From assembly GCF_030433895.1 (NCBI RefSeq), contig NZ_JARUXE010000011.1, positions 62,001-126,000 on the forward strand: 64,000 nt of DNA. Reading direction: 5' to 3'. Under the pieces are notes generated by a model, which searched no databases, was not told the origin of the DNA, and worked only from the letters and a program-made list of their open reading frames with translations. Positions 42,843-52,773 of this stretch are shown one piece after another; position 1 is the stretch's first letter, and every line of letters begins with the position of its first letter. The DNA comes from Arthrobacter sp. PsM3 (GTDB taxonomy: Bacteria; Actinomycetota; Actinomycetes; Actinomycetales; Micrococcaceae). The translations under genes and the position numbers were made by a program.

Positions 42843-43070
42843 ATGAGCATCACCACCACAGTCAATATTTCCGGCATGGACTGCAGCCACTGCGTCGTCT
42901 CCGTCACCGAGGAACTCCAGGAACTCGATGGGGTCCAGGCGGTCACCGTGGAGCTGAACAAGGACGGCATCTCCGTAGCCACCATCACATCGGCCGTCGA
43001 GCTCGATCCGAAAAAAATCGGAGAAGCCGTCGCAGAAGCCGGCTACCTCGTCGTGGCTGCCGGGGCCTGA
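42843..43070 (+). CDS. copZ: copper chaperone CopZ
   Basis: 75 residues, one HMA domain: [19 protein letters not shown] with Cys14 and Cys17. It would carry Cu(I) to the CopA pump. The ATG at 42843 has GAAGGAG upstream. The start of copA is two bases after its stop, so they are translationally coupled. Confidence 0.93.
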   Translation: MSITTTVNISGMDCSHCVVSVTEELQELDGVQAVTVELNKDGISVATITSAVELDPKKIGEAVAEAGYLVVAAGA

Positions 43071-43072
43071 GT

Positions 43073-45400
43073 ATGGACCCCGCCACCTTGACCCATTCGC
43101 GCATTATTGAACTGGACATCCAGGGGATGACCTGCGCTTCGTGCGTTGCCCGGGTGGAACGAAAACTCGGAAAACTCGACGGAGTCCAGGCCAGCGTCAA
43201 CCTGCCCCTTGAATCCGCCCAGGTCACAGTGCCGGATGCCATCACCGACCAGCAGATCCTTGACACGGTCGCGGCGACCGGATATTCGGCCCGGCTTAGG
43301 GCCGCACCCGCCGCACCTGCCGCCCACGCCGACGTGCCGGAAGAGGATACGGCCGGGACAGCGCCGGAACAATCCCACGACGCACCCGCCGCATCGGCGA
43401 TACTGCGCCCACGGCTGCTGCTGGCCGCGGTCCTCACCCTGCCGGTCGTCATAATTTCCATGGTTCCGGCCGCCCAATTCCCACAGTGGGGCTGGTGGGT
43501 CTTTGCACTCAGTCTGCCCGTCGTCACCTGGGCAGCGTGGCCCTTCCACCGCGCCGCGGCCATCAACGCCCGGCACCTGGCCTCGACGATGGATACCCTC
43601 GTTTCCATCGGCGTGGGGGCAGCTTTCCTATTCTCCACCTGGCAGCTGTTTACCGACCCTTCACTGACGGAACACCCCGGCATGGAGATGAGTGCCCCCA
43701 CCCTGTACTTCGAGGTCGCCGCCGTCGTCACCACCTTCCTGCTGCTGGGCAGGTATCTTGAAGCAAACGCCAAACAACGCGCAGGCAACGCTTTGAAGGA
43801 ATTGTTGAACCTCGGGGCCAAAGAAGCCACCGTCCTCCGCAATGGCGTCGAGTTTCAAATCCCGGCCGACCGGCTGGCGCCCGGCGATGAATTCCTCGTC
43901 CGCCCGGGCGAAAAGATTGCCACCGACGGGTTCGTCCTCGACGGGAACAGCGCGGTTGACACCTCGCTCATCACCGGTGAGTCGCTGCCGGTGGAGGTCG
44001 GCGTTGACGACACGGTGACCGGGGCCACCATCAACACCAACGGACGGCTGCTCGTGAAGGCCACCCGTGTCGGCAGCGAAACAACACTGGCCCAGATGGG
44101 GCGACTCGTTAGCCAGGCACAAAGCGGCAAGGCGCCGATTGCCCGCCTCGCGGACCGGATCAGTGCGGTCTTCGTCCCGATCGTCCTCGCCATCGCCGCG
44201 GCCACCTTTACCGTGTGGATGCTCTCCACGACCGACCTGCAGGCCTCCTTTACCGCCGCGGTCGCGGTCCTGGTCATTGCCTGTCCCTGCGCGCTCGGTC
44301 TGGCCACACCGACGGCTCTGCTGACCGGAACCGGCCGCGGCGCCCAGCTCGGCATCCTGATCAAGGGCCCGCAGGTCCTTGAAGACACCCGGAGAGTGGA
44401 CACCATCGTGCTGGACAAAACCGGAACCGTGACCACCGGGCGGCTTTCCGTCGCGGGCATCCACAGCTTCTCCGGGGCCGCCAATGAGGAGATCCTGGCG
44501 CTGGCCGGCGCCGTTGAAGCCGCGAGTGAACATCCCATTGCCCGTGCTATCGCCCGCAAGGCCAAGGGCGAAGGACCGCTGAGGCCTGTCACCGGATTTG
44601 AGAGCGCACCCGGCGGAGGCGTCCGGGGAACGGTCGGCGGCCGCCATATCGTTGCCGGGCGGGCTGGGTGGCTTCAGGAGAACGGCATCATGCCGCACGA
44701 GGACCATCACGCGGCCCTGCAAAGCCAGGAGGGCACCGGCGCCACCGTCATCTTGGTCGGCGTCGACGGCCAGGCTGCCGGGATCATCAGCCTCACCGAT
44801 ACGGTCAAGGACGGCTCCGCGGCCGCCATCGCCAGGCTGAAAGCCCTGGGGCTACGGCCAGTCCTGCTGACCGGCGACAATGCCGCCGCCGCGGCGATCG
44901 TTGCCGCCCAGGTGGGCATCCCGGCCAAGGATGTCCTGGCGGGGGTTCTGCCGGAAGGAAAAGTTGACGTGGTCCGGAAGTTTCAGGCAGCCGGGGCGAC
45001 GGTGGCGATGGCAGGGGACGGCGTCAACGATGCCGCCGCCCTGGCACAGGCTGACCTGGGTATCGCGATGGGCAGCGGCACGGACGTCGCGATCGCAGCG
45101 GCCGACCTGACGGTGATGGGAAACGACCTCGGCCAGGTGGCACAGGCCATCGAGCTGTCCCGCCGGACGTTGGCAACCATCAAAACCAACCTGTTCTGGG
45201 CTTTCTTCTACAACGCCATCGGTATCCCGGTTGCCGCGTTGGGCCTCCTGAACCCGATGATCGCCGGCGCAGCCATGGCCGCCAGCTCGGTCCTGGTCGT
45301 CAGCAACTCCCTTCGCCTGCGCCGTTTCACCGGGACGGCCCCTCGGGATCTTGCGCCGGACCCGACGGCCGCGCTGCCGGTTCCGGTCGGGCGGACCTGA
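43073..45400 (+). CDS. copA: copper-exporting P-type ATPase CopA
   Basis: 775 residues. One N-terminal HMA domain (MTCASC with Cys21/Cys24), an alanine-rich linker, then a P1B-1 core: membrane helix 6 CPC at 404-406 ([12 protein letters not shown]), VLDKTGT with phosphorylated Asp448, [11 protein letters not shown] and the C-terminal helices. Exports Cu(I) from cytoplasm. Start ATG at 43073, two bases after copZ. Under CsoR control with csoR-copZ. A convergent hairpin follows. Compare the CPD-bearing CopB-like pump at 35905-38379, which has a different metal site. Confidence 0.93.
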   Translation: MDPATLTHSRIIELDIQGMTCASCVARVERKLGKLDGVQASVNLPLESAQVTVPDAITDQQILDTVAATGYSARLRAAPAAPAAHADVPEEDTAGTAPEQSHDAPAASAILRPRLLLAAVLTLPVVIISMVPAAQFPQWGWWVFALSLPVVTWAAWPFHRAAAINARHLASTMDTLVSIGVGAAFLFSTWQLFTDPSLTEHPGMEMSAPTLYFEVAAVVTTFLLLGRYLEANAKQRAGNALKELLNLGAKEATVLRNGVEFQIPADRLAPGDEFLVRPGEKIATDGFVLDGNSAVDTSLITGESLPVEVGVDDTVTGATINTNGRLLVKATRVGSETTLAQMGRLVSQAQSGKAPIARLADRISAVFVPIVLAIAAATFTVWMLSTTDLQASFTAAVAVLVIACPCALGLATPTALLTGTGRGAQLGILIKGPQVLEDTRRVDTIVLDKTGTVTTGRLSVAGIHSFSGAANEEILALAGAVEAASEHPIARAIARKAKGEGPLRPVTGFESAPGGGVRGTVGGRHIVAGRAGWLQENGIMPHEDHHAALQSQEGTGATVILVGVDGQAAGIISLTDTVKDGSAAAIARLKALGLRPVLLTGDNAAAAAIVAAQVGIPAKDVLAGVLPEGKVDVVRKFQAAGATVAMAGDGVNDAAALAQADLGIAMGSGTDVAIAAADLTVMGNDLGQVAQAIELSRRTLATIKTNLFWAFFYNAIGIPVAALGLLNPMIAGAAMAASSVLVVSNSLRLRRFTGTAPRDLAPDPTAALPVPVGRT

Positions 45401-45444
45401 GGAACCAGCGCCGGAGCCCACATCGGAAAGTACCGTCGGACACA

Positions 45445-45496
45445 CCAAGGGCCGGTGAGCTGGCTGCCCCCAAGGCGGTCGCTCACCGGCCCTTGG
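45445..45496. terminator. convergent bidirectional hairpin
   Basis: CCAAGGGCCGGTGAGC (45445-45460) pairs perfectly with 45481-45496 around a 20-base loop. It lies between the converging copA and NlpC/P60 genes and could terminate both. Confidence 0.75.
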
Positions 45497-45506
45497 CACG
45501 AGCCCT

Positions 45507-46280
45507 CTAGGCGCCTGCGCGGACGAACGTGACCGGGCCGGTGGCGGTCAGCCACGACAGCGGATGCACGACCGTCTGGTTCTTGCCGTTCATGCCGGAG
45601 CTGAGCACCTGGCCGTTGCCGACATAGATGCCGATATGGCCCGGCTGGATGACCATATCGCCCGGCTGCGCGTCACCAACGACCTTTCCGTAGCTCATGA
45701 ACTGCATCGGGGCCAGGTCCCCGACGGGGATACCCGCGGACCCCAGAGCCTTTTCCACCAGGCGTGTGCAGTCTTGGATCATGCCAAGCTGCGCGTAAGC
45801 GGCGGAAACCATGGCGGCGTTGACCCCACCTGCCGCCGAGGCGGCAGCAGGTGGGGTCGCGGCCTGGGACTGGACAGCGATGCGGGGCTGCGCCTGGACG
45901 GCCGGGGCGGGCCGGGTCGCCACAGCGGCGGGAGCCGGCGCTGTGACTGCAGGTTTTGGTGCTTCGATGACCGGCGCCGGGGTAGTGGCAACGGCGGGGC
46001 GTTCAAAGGAAATCCGGACGCTGGAGTCAGCGGTGAGCTGAGCCTGCGTCTGGCCGGACACCTCAAGGTTTGAGGCCGGGGCCGATTCCCGCTGCGCCGG
46101 AGCGTCTGCGGCCTGGGCGGCGATCCCGCTGGTCAGTACAAGCCCCGATGCGGCGGCGATAACGGCGGCCTGCCGGCCCACGCCACCGGCGTTGTCGGCG
46201 ACAGTCCGGGAAATTGTCGCGAGCGTGCTGGTCTGGACAGTAACCGCGCGGTGGCGTCCGGGATTTTTACGTGCGGACAT
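45507..46280 (-). CDS. NlpC/P60 peptidoglycan endopeptidase with c-di-AMP riboswitch
   Basis: 257 residues from the ATG at 46280, just 16 bp after the riboswitch. An N-terminal basic segment and a hydrophobic stretch (AAVIAAASGLVLTSGIAAQA, at 38-57) act as signal peptide; a long Ala/Pro-rich linker follows; the NlpC/P60 domain covers about 150-257 with nucleophile Cys171 (IQDCTRLV) and His215 (PGHIGIYVG). It cleaves stem peptides of the cell wall. The longer frame to 46472 lies inside the riboswitch and is not the start. Position in the copper island is unusual for a wall hydrolase. Confidence 0.85.
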   Translation of the reverse strand: MSARKNPGRHRAVTVQTSTLATISRTVADNAGGVGRQAAVIAAASGLVLTSGIAAQAADAPAQRESAPASNLEVSGQTQAQLTADSSVRISFERPAVATTPAPVIEAPKPAVTAPAPAAVATRPAPAVQAQPRIAVQSQAATPPAAASAAGGVNAAMVSAAYAQLGMIQDCTRLVEKALGSAGIPVGDLAPMQFMSYGKVVGDAQPGDMVIQPGHIGIYVGNGQVLSSGMNGKNQTVVHPLSWLTATGPVTFVRAGA

Positions 46281-46296
46281 GAAAGGAGCCTCTCCC

Positions 46297-46474
46297 AATG
46301 CCTGCGGGGTGAGCTGTCGGATTCGGATGGGAGACACCCGGCTGCGGTCTGCATAACTGCAGGGCGCGGCTTCACCCCAAGGTCTGCCCGAAAAGGCGGA
46401 CCAAAATGTGGTTTCCCCGTCTCTGCCGGACGATTTTGCGAACGAATCCCGGGCAGCGGCAGAGTTAGGCAATC
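46297..46474 (-). promoter_or_regulatory. c-di-AMP (ydaO/yuaA-type) riboswitch
   Basis: Read on the minus strand, the leader contains the conserved ydaO blocks in order: GGGGAAACC (46418-46410), TTGGGGTGAAGCC (46380-46368), and CCGAATCCGACAGCT (46326-46312), followed by CACCCCGCAGGC. These are the core of the c-di-AMP riboswitch. It lies immediately upstream of the NlpC/P60 start at 46280. In actinobacteria this class governs wall hydrolase genes, usually lowering expression when c-di-AMP is high. Boundaries are approximate. Confidence 0.9.
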
Positions 46475-46596
46475 AGCACGGGAGTGCCGATTCGGAGAAA
46501 TCGGCACGGTTTCGACCGTACGTTAAACCGGAAGGATTGTCACATTCAGGTAACGATGGGGCCGGCTGCGCAGACGTCCCCAGCGTTTTGCACTAC

Positions 46597-46614
46597 ATAC
46601 CCCTTGGGGGTATA
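46597..46614. promoter_or_regulatory. CsoR-box-like palindrome upstream of the HMA-protein gene
   Basis: ATACCCCTTGGGGGTATA matches the copper-responsive palindrome in front of csoR (42454-42470) except in the centre, and lies 111 bp upstream of the ATG at 46726. It probably makes the 46726-54604 unit copper-inducible. Confidence 0.8.
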
Positions 46615-46725
46615 TTTGGGTTGTTGTCAGTGAAGTGGTTTGTCCAGGCCTGCGGAACCGCCGGCCGTCACAGCCGTTCAACCCCAGCGTCCCCATCTCG
46701 ACTTTTTGTAAAGGATTGAACTGAC

Positions 46726-47043
46726 ATGTGTGGAACTGAAATCCGGACTGAACTTCCCCTTGCCGCTACGGAACTCTCCGGTTGCAGCTGCTGCACACCT
46801 GGCGCCCGAACCCAGACCCCTACCCCGGTTGAGGGCTCCGAGTACTGGGTCGAAGGACTTACCTGCGGGCACTGCGTTCAAACTGTAGAAAAGGCGGTCA
46901 ACGCCGTGGCCGGTGTGGAGTCGGCGACCGTGGATCTCGCCGCGGGAGCTAAATCCCGTCTGACGGTGACCGGCGAAGTTGCCGCAACTGCGGTGCGGAA
47001 TGCGGTGACAGGCGCCGGATACAGCCTCGCCGCCAACAACTAA
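46726..47043 (+). CDS. HMA-domain copper-binding protein
   Basis: 105 residues, ATG at 46726 preceded by AAAGGA at good spacing. A Cys-containing N-terminus (GCSCCTPG at 19-26) precedes one HMA fold with CGHC at 47-50 (EGLTCGHCVQTVEKAV). The extra Cys cluster sets it apart from plain CopZ, suggesting more than one Cu(I) site or a different partner. It is the first gene after a CsoR-like box. A damaged relative is at 21054-21371. Cytoplasmic; likely copper buffering or delivery. Confidence 0.85.
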   Translation: MCGTEIRTELPLAATELSGCSCCTPGARTQTPTPVEGSEYWVEGLTCGHCVQTVEKAVNAVAGVESATVDLAAGAKSRLTVTGEVAATAVRNAVTGAGYSLAANN

Positions 47044-47320
47044 TCCAGCGTCCCGCTGGCGACGGGAACCCCTTCACCAGCGGGCGCTGATGGAAGTCTT
47101 CCCTGCGGGGAAGCCACAATTGACGACGGCTACTGCACGCAGAATGTGGCCGAACCTCATCCGGGGCCCGGCTACAACACTGTCGTCGTGACCCTGAATG
47201 CCCCGCTACTGCGCCGGATGAAACTCAACCCGTCACAGGTCCGCTAAACCCGGCAGACGCCGCTGCCCGCCCGGCCCGGTACCCTTTAACGAAGGCAACC
47301 CGCATGGAAGGAGGATCCTC

Positions 47321-47788
47321 ATGACCGGCGCTTTACCCCACCGAGCTGCGGCATTCCTCCGCCGCGCGGGCATGCTGGCCGGTCTGCTGGCCATTATTGC
47401 CGGGATTCTCGGGATGCACATCCTGACCGGTTCCCACGGCATGCCGGCGGCCGCCACAAGCTTGGGAACGGACATGGCCCAGGACGGGCAGCCTTCTGTC
47501 GCGGTCACGGCAGCGCCGGGTGGCGCCGCAGCGCAGAGCACCCCGGCCCCCCAGAGTCCGCCTTCCATGTCAGGGCTTTCGTGCGCGGACGCGGGCGTAT
47601 GCGCGACGATGTCCGCCATGGACGCCGTCTGCATCCCTTCCACGGGCAACCCACCGCTGACGGTCCCGCTGCCAGGGGTCACACCGTTCGCGGCTACCGT
47701 TCCGCCCACGTTGCCGGCTGGCTTCTCCCCCTACGCATACCTGCCCGGAAGTCCTTCCCCGGGCGACCTCTGCATCAGCCGGACGTAG
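47321..47788 (+). CDS. DUF6153-like membrane-anchored protein
   Basis: 155 residues. RBS GGAAGGAGG just upstream of the ATG at 47321. One hydrophobic span (MLAGLLAIIAGILGMHILTG) near the N-terminus, followed by a Pro/Ser/Ala-rich external segment with three Cys (LSCADAGVCATMSAMDAVC) and ending GDLCISRT. The pattern short N-terminus, span with GMHILTGSHG, and Cys-Met-rich tail is that of DUF6153, a family I associate with actinobacterial copper clusters. Cys/Met residues could bind copper outside the membrane. Function unknown. Confidence 0.7.
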   Translation: MTGALPHRAAAFLRRAGMLAGLLAIIAGILGMHILTGSHGMPAAATSLGTDMAQDGQPSVAVTAAPGGAAAQSTPAPQSPPSMSGLSCADAGVCATMSAMDAVCIPSTGNPPLTVPLPGVTPFAATVPPTLPAGFSPYAYLPGSPSPGDLCISRT

Positions 47789-47930
47789 ACGGCTGAGTTG
47801 CGCCGTGTCCTGCCCGGCGCATAAGCCCTTACCCTGACGTGCCCCTGCCGGGACTCCGGCCTCATTGTCGTGCGCGTCACCAGCCACCGGCTCCATGCGC
47901 CGGTTGATGCCTTGAAGGACCCCGATTTAC

Positions 47931-48527
47931 ATGAAGAAATTTCTGACAATCTCAGCGACCGCCCTCGCTGCTGCCATCGCCCTGGCTGGATGCTCCGCCG
48001 GCTCCGGAGGAAGCATGCCCGCCATGAACATGGGCGGCTCCGGCACGTCCACAGATTCCGCACCGATAGCTGCCGGAGACCACAACGGCGCGGACACCAC
48101 CTTCGCTCAGATGATGATCCCCCATCACACCCAGGCCGTGGAAATGAGCGACCTGATACTCAAGAAGCAGGGCATCGACCCGAAAGTGACAGCCCTGGCC
48201 GTCAAGATCAAAGCCGAACAGGCCCCGGAGATCACCACCATAACCGGCTGGCTCAAGCAATGGAACGAGCCAAGCCAGATGTCCGGCAGCGGCATGTCCG
48301 GGGCGATGAGCAGCGATGACATGACGAAACTGGACGCTGCGCAGGGCGCCGAAGCGGCCAAGCTGTACCTGAGCCAGATGATCACCCACCATCAGGGGGC
48401 CGTGACGATGGCCCAGACCGAGGAAGCCACCGGCAAAAACACCGACACGGTCACCCTGAGCAAAAACATCGTCACATCCCAGGAAGCGGAAATCCAGGAA
48501 ATGAAGAACCTGCTGGCGACCCTCTAG
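47931..48527 (+). CDS. DUF305 lipoprotein
   Basis: 198 residues. Lipoprotein signal with Cys21 (IALAGCSAG), then a Met/Gly-rich stretch (GSMPAMNMGGSG) and the DUF305 domain with two HH motifs, MMIPHHTQAVEM and MITHHQGAVTMA. DUF305 proteins (CopM-type) are periplasmic or outer-surface copper-binding proteins. Its lipidation would rely on an Lgt; one is encoded in the same operon at 51868-52773. The first 40 residues closely resemble those of the lipoprotein at 62800-63108, which has an unrelated C-terminus. Confidence 0.88.
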   Translation: MKKFLTISATALAAAIALAGCSAGSGGSMPAMNMGGSGTSTDSAPIAAGDHNGADTTFAQMMIPHHTQAVEMSDLILKKQGIDPKVTALAVKIKAEQAPEITTITGWLKQWNEPSQMSGSGMSGAMSSDDMTKLDAAQGAEAAKLYLSQMITHHQGAVTMAQTEEATGKNTDTVTLSKNIVTSQEAEIQEMKNLLATL

Positions 48528-48598
48528 CCAGCACTCCCACGGCACCGGACCGGTCCCGTGGTCCGGACCCGCCTTCCTCCCCTGACCTGGAGCCATCC

Positions 48599-49468
48599 AT
48601 GCCCTTTCCCCCCATCCCGCGTCCGCGTCTAGCCGCAGCCACCACCGCGGCCGCCCTGATCCTGGCCCTCTCGGCCTGCACACCGGCCTCCCCTTCGATA
48701 AGTAGCGCGGCGGCCGGTCTGCCGAGCGCCCACGTCCACGTCCACGGGCTGAGCGTCAACGGCGAAACCGGTCAGGTGCTCCTGGCAACGCACGCGGGCC
48801 TGTTAGACATGTCCAAAAAGACCGCCGCCAAAATCGGTCCCACCAACGACCTCATGGGATTCACCGCCGAGATGGATGAAGGCGTCTTCTATGCCTCCGG
48901 CCACCCGGGAAGTGATTCAACGCTGCCCAACCCGCTCGGGCTCATCAGGACCGGGGATGGCGGCAAAACCTGGGAGCAGCTTCCGCGGCAGGGTGAGTCC
49001 GACTTCCATGCGCTCACGACGACCAAGTCGGGGATTGTGGCCTTCGACGGGGCCCTGCGCACCAGTACCGACGGGAAAACCTGGAAAACAGTGGACGCCG
49101 GTTTCGTGCCGGCCGTCCTGGCAGGAAACCCCTACAGCGATACCGTTCTCGCCACCACCCAGGAGGGCGTGCAGCGCTCGACCGACGGCGGCGCCACCTG
49201 GGTCTTGGACAAGGCTGCCCCGGTGGTCCAGTTCGCCGCGTTTGCCAGCGCCAGGGAAGCCGTCGGGGTCGAACCCGGCGGCGCCGTGCATTACTCCCCT
49301 GACGGCGGCGCCACCTGGATTCGGAAAGGCCAGATCAGCGGCGCGGTCCAAGCCGTCGCGGCGACGGAAGGGTCGAACGGTAACCCCTGGATCTGGGCCG
49401 CGACCTCGACTGAAATCCAGGTCTCCACCGACGGCGGGGCCACGTTCCGGCCCTCTAGCGCGGACTGA
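48599..49468 (+). CDS. F510_1955-type BNR-repeat lipoprotein
   Basis: 289 residues. Lipobox with Cys27 (LALSACTP). The mature part has [41 protein letters not shown] and [10 protein letters not shown], the repeats of a sialidase-like beta-propeller often called F510_1955 family glycosylhydrolase. Five or more BNR-like Asp-box repeats are visible. There is no evidence for a glycosidase active site, and in copper operons it probably acts as an extracytoplasmic binding or scaffold protein. The next gene, ccdA-like, starts 4 bp after its stop, so they are coupled. Confidence 0.8.
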   Translation: MPFPPIPRPRLAAATTAAALILALSACTPASPSISSAAAGLPSAHVHVHGLSVNGETGQVLLATHAGLLDMSKKTAAKIGPTNDLMGFTAEMDEGVFYASGHPGSDSTLPNPLGLIRTGDGGKTWEQLPRQGESDFHALTTTKSGIVAFDGALRTSTDGKTWKTVDAGFVPAVLAGNPYSDTVLATTQEGVQRSTDGGATWVLDKAAPVVQFAAFASAREAVGVEPGGAVHYSPDGGATWIRKGQISGAVQAVAATEGSNGNPWIWAATSTEIQVSTDGGATFRPSSAD

Positions 49469-49472
49469 ACCG

Positions 49473-50222
49473 GTGGATATCGGCGGGTACTTTGCGTCCA
49501 CGGTTACCTCCGGGGCCCTGCTTATCGCCATTCCCTTGGCCATGGCGGCAGGGCTGGTGTCATTCCTCTCGCCCTGTATCCTGCCGCTGGTGCCTGGCTA
49601 CCTGGGCTTCGTGTCCGGACTGACCGACCCGACCCAGCCGCACAACCGCCGCCGGGTCCTCGCCGGCGTCGGGCTCTTTGTCCTGGGTTTCGCCGCCGTG
49701 TTCACCCTCTACGGGGCCGCGTTCGGCGCGATCGGTTCTTGGCTGCTGCGCTTCCAGGATGTCCTGATGCGCGGCCTCGGTGCCGTGGTGATCCTGATGG
49801 GACTGGCTCTCTTGGGCATGGTCCCTTGGCTGCAGCAGAACCGTAAGCTCAGCCTCGGCCGCAGGACGGGGCTGGCCGGCGCCCCCCTGTTGGGCGTCGT
49901 CTTCGGACTCGGCTGGACCCCCTGCATGGGTCCAACGCTCAGTGCTGTTCTGTCCCTGAGCGTCACGACCGCCAGCGCAGGACGCGGGGCGCTGCTGGCC
50001 TTTGCCTACTGCCTGGGCCTGGGCATCCCCTTCGCCCTGACGGCCATGGGCCTGAACTGGGTCAGTTCAGCTCTGGCCCTCGTCCGACGCCACATCCGCG
50101 TCGTCAACGTTGCCGGTGCCTCCATGCTCATCATCCTGGGCGTGCTCATGGTTTCCGGGCTCTGGGTGAAGTGGATCTATCAGCTCCAGAACCTCTCCGG
50201 CACCTTCCTCACCCCCATCTGA
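49473..50222 (+). CDS. ccdA: cytochrome c biogenesis CcdA-type thiol transporter
   Basis: 249 residues from a GTG at 49473, in frame with a longer open frame that overlaps the previous gene and is unlikely. Six membrane spans. The conserved redox Cys are in [17 protein letters not shown] (near residue 30) and [10 protein letters not shown]. CcdA carries reducing power from cytoplasmic thioredoxin to extracytoplasmic thiol proteins such as the TlpA-like protein at 55737-56396. In this island that would keep copper sites or cytochrome thiols reduced. Confidence 0.88.
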   Translation: MDIGGYFASTVTSGALLIAIPLAMAAGLVSFLSPCILPLVPGYLGFVSGLTDPTQPHNRRRVLAGVGLFVLGFAAVFTLYGAAFGAIGSWLLRFQDVLMRGLGAVVILMGLALLGMVPWLQQNRKLSLGRRTGLAGAPLLGVVFGLGWTPCMGPTLSAVLSLSVTTASAGRGALLAFAYCLGLGIPFALTAMGLNWVSSALALVRRHIRVVNVAGASMLIILGVLMVSGLWVKWIYQLQNLSGTFLTPI

Positions 50223-50263
50223 AACCTTCAGCCGGCTCACGGCCACTCATTAAGGAATCCAAC

Positions 50264-51856
50264 ATGACCACCTACACCCGCCACCACCTTGACCGTCGCA
50301 GCTTCTTAGGACTGTCCTTGGCCACGGCCGCCGCTGCGGGCCTCGCCGCGTGTTCGAACACCCAGAGCGCCCCCGGCATGCCCGACAGGATCATGCCCAC
50401 CGACCCGCTCGTCGCCGAGCACGAAGCCGGCAGGGCGTTCACCGGAAAAACCGTCTCCCAGGCCCTGACCGCCGGATCCTTGCAGGCAACTGTCGCCGGG
50501 AAGCCCGTCTCCACATGGGGTTACAACGGAGGAATCAGCGCACCCACCATCCGTGCCACCGCAGGTGACCGGCTCCAGGTTGCGCTGGCCAACCAGCTCA
50601 AGGACCCGACGAGTATCCACTGGCACGGACTCGCGCTGCGCAACGATCAGGACGGCGTCCCCAACGTTACCCAGGACGCCGTCGCAGCCGGCGCCGGGTT
50701 CAGCTACGATTTCCGTCTCCCCCACCCCGGCACCTACTGGTACCACTCCCACGTGGAAATGCAGCGCGAACGGGCACTCTACGGGGCCCTGATCATCGAG
50801 GACCCGGCAGAAAAACTCGTCTACGACCGGGACTGGGTCATCGTGCTCGACGACTGGATGGACGGCATCACCGGCACCCCGGATGAAGTCCTGAAGGAAC
50901 TCTCCGGTGGCATGTCGATGTCCGGAATGTCCATGCCCGGGATGGACAACGGGTCCATGTCCGGGTCCGCGGGATCAGCGTCTCCCTCCCCCTCCGGCGG
51001 ATCGATGGGGACGGGGATGAAGCATATGCTGATGGGCTCCCGCAGCGACTTCCTCGGCGGGGACGCCGGCGACGTCAGCTACCCGTTCCACCTCTTCAAC
51101 GCCAAGGCCCCGGACGAAGCGGAGATCCTGACGGCCACGGCGGGGCAGGTCATCCGGCTGCGGATCATCAATGCCGCAGGAGACACCGCCTACCGCGTCG
51201 GAATCCCCGGCCAGAAAATCACCCTCACCCACACCGACGGGTTCCCGGTCCTACACCAGGACGTCGACGCTGTCGTGCTCGGCATGGGTGAACGCATCGA
51301 CGCCCTCCTCACCGTCAAAAAAGGTTTCACCCCCGTGATGGCGCTCCCCGAAGGCAAAGCCGGGCAGGGACTGGGCTTCATCAGCACCGGTACCGGCAAA
51401 CAGCCCCTTCCCGCCACCCTGCCGGGCAAGTTGGAGGGCACCGTCGTGGACGGCGGGCAGCTCAAAGCTGACCCCGCCGTCACCCTGGCGGCTAAAACCC
51501 CGGACCGCACCCACGAACTACACCTCACCGGCGGCATGGCCAAGTACGACTGGGGCATCAACGGGTACCGCTTCAACATGGACAAGCCGTTCGAGAACGC
51601 TTTTGAGATCAAAGCCGGCGAACGCGTCGCGGTGAAATTTATCAACGACACCGACATGTGGCACCCCATGCACCTGCACGGCCACACGTTCCAGGTCGGG
51701 GACGGCGGGGCACGCAAAGACACCGTCATCGTCCGTGCCAAACAAACCGTCACGGTAATCTTCGATGCCGACAACCCCGGCCAGTGGCTCACCCACTGCC
51801 ACAACGCCTACCATGCCGAACGCGGCATGATGGGCGTCTTCTCCTACGTCAAATAA
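50264..51856 (+). CDS. multicopper oxidase (Tat-secreted lipoprotein)
   Basis: 530 residues. The N-terminus has a Tat motif (RRSFLGLS at 11-18) and a lipobox with Cys30 (LAACSN). Copper ligands of three cupredoxin domains are seen: IHWHGLAL, WYHSHVEMQ, WHPMHLHGHTF and the type-1/trinuclear motif HCHNAYHAERGM. A Met/Gly-rich insertion (MSMSGMSMPGMDNGS) follows domain 1, typical of Cu(I) oxidases of the CueO/laccase type. It would oxidise Cu(I) to Cu(II) outside the membrane. The order and spacing place it in the copper operon 41 bp after ccdA. Confidence 0.92.
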   Translation: MTTYTRHHLDRRSFLGLSLATAAAAGLAACSNTQSAPGMPDRIMPTDPLVAEHEAGRAFTGKTVSQALTAGSLQATVAGKPVSTWGYNGGISAPTIRATAGDRLQVALANQLKDPTSIHWHGLALRNDQDGVPNVTQDAVAAGAGFSYDFRLPHPGTYWYHSHVEMQRERALYGALIIEDPAEKLVYDRDWVIVLDDWMDGITGTPDEVLKELSGGMSMSGMSMPGMDNGSMSGSAGSASPSPSGGSMGTGMKHMLMGSRSDFLGGDAGDVSYPFHLFNAKAPDEAEILTATAGQVIRLRIINAAGDTAYRVGIPGQKITLTHTDGFPVLHQDVDAVVLGMGERIDALLTVKKGFTPVMALPEGKAGQGLGFISTGTGKQPLPATLPGKLEGTVVDGGQLKADPAVTLAAKTPDRTHELHLTGGMAKYDWGINGYRFNMDKPFENAFEIKAGERVAVKFINDTDMWHPMHLHGHTFQVGDGGARKDTVIVRAKQTVTVIFDADNPGQWLTHCHNAYHAERGMMGVFSYVK

Positions 51857-51867
51857 GGGACACGACC

Positions 51868-52773
51868 ATGAACGCCCCTGTCGCGACAGAACTGTTCTTC
51901 CCCTCCCCGGCCGTCAGTGCCTTCCAGCTCGGGCCGCTGACCATACGCTTCTACGCCCTCGCCATCCTGGCCGGCATCCTCGTCGGCGTCTGGCTCACCG
52001 CCCGCCGGCTCCGGTTCCGGGGCGGCACCACGTCCCAGACCCTGGACATCATCGCCTGGGCGGTGCCCTTCGGCATCGTCGGCGGCCGGCTCTACCACGT
52101 CATCACCGACAACCAGCTCTACTTCGGCCCGGGCCGTGACCCCTCGGGTGCGTTCCGGATCTGGGAGGGCGGCCTCGGAATCTGGGGCGCCGTCGCCCTC
52201 GGACTCGTCGGTGCGCTGATCGGCGCCCGCCGTGCCGGGGTCCCCTTCCCGGCGTTCGTTGACGCTGCCGCCCCCGGGCTGCTCCTGGCCCAGGGACTGG
52301 GCCGCTGGGGCAACTGGTTCAACAACGAACTCTACGGCGAACCCACGGACCTGCCCTGGAAACTCCAGATCCACGCCATGAACCCGGCCACCGGCCAAGC
52401 CCTGACCGCACCCGACGGCACACCGGAAATCCTCGGCTACTTCCAGCCCACCTTCCTCTACGAATCGCTCTGGTGCCTGGCCGCAGCATCGCTGCTGATG
52501 TTCCTGGACCGCCGGTACACACTCGGTGCCGGGTCTGTGTTCGCCCTCTACATCGTGTTCTACACCGGAGGGCGCTTCGTCTTCGAACTGATGCGCTCCG
52601 ACCCCGCCAACCTGATTCTGGGTCTGCGCGTGAACACCTGGGTCTCCGGCCTGCTCTTCCTCGCCGGCCTGGCGCTCTTCCAGAGGCTCAGGACCCGTCC
52701 CCGCTCCGCCGTCCCACACGTCCCCGTCCTCAGGCAGGACTCTGAGGCGCCCGGCAAAGGAATCCCTGCATGA
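51868..52773 (+). CDS. lgt: prolipoprotein diacylglyceryl transferase (extra Lgt)
   Basis: 301 residues. Lgt landmarks: GGRLYHVITD near 75, GLGRWGNWFNNELYG near 150, and YESLWCLAA. It attaches diacylglycerol to lipobox cysteines. It stands between the multicopper oxidase and DUF3105 genes and overlaps the latter by 4 bp (ATGA). As Lgt is normally a single core gene, a copy in this operon suggests dedicated or boosted lipidation of the DUF305, BNR and oxidase lipoproteins nearby. Confidence 0.9.
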   Translation: MNAPVATELFFPSPAVSAFQLGPLTIRFYALAILAGILVGVWLTARRLRFRGGTTSQTLDIIAWAVPFGIVGGRLYHVITDNQLYFGPGRDPSGAFRIWEGGLGIWGAVALGLVGALIGARRAGVPFPAFVDAAAPGLLLAQGLGRWGNWFNNELYGEPTDLPWKLQIHAMNPATGQALTAPDGTPEILGYFQPTFLYESLWCLAAASLLMFLDRRYTLGAGSVFALYIVFYTGGRFVFELMRSDPANLILGLRVNTWVSGLLFLAGLALFQRLRTRPRSAVPHVPVLRQDSEAPGKGIPA

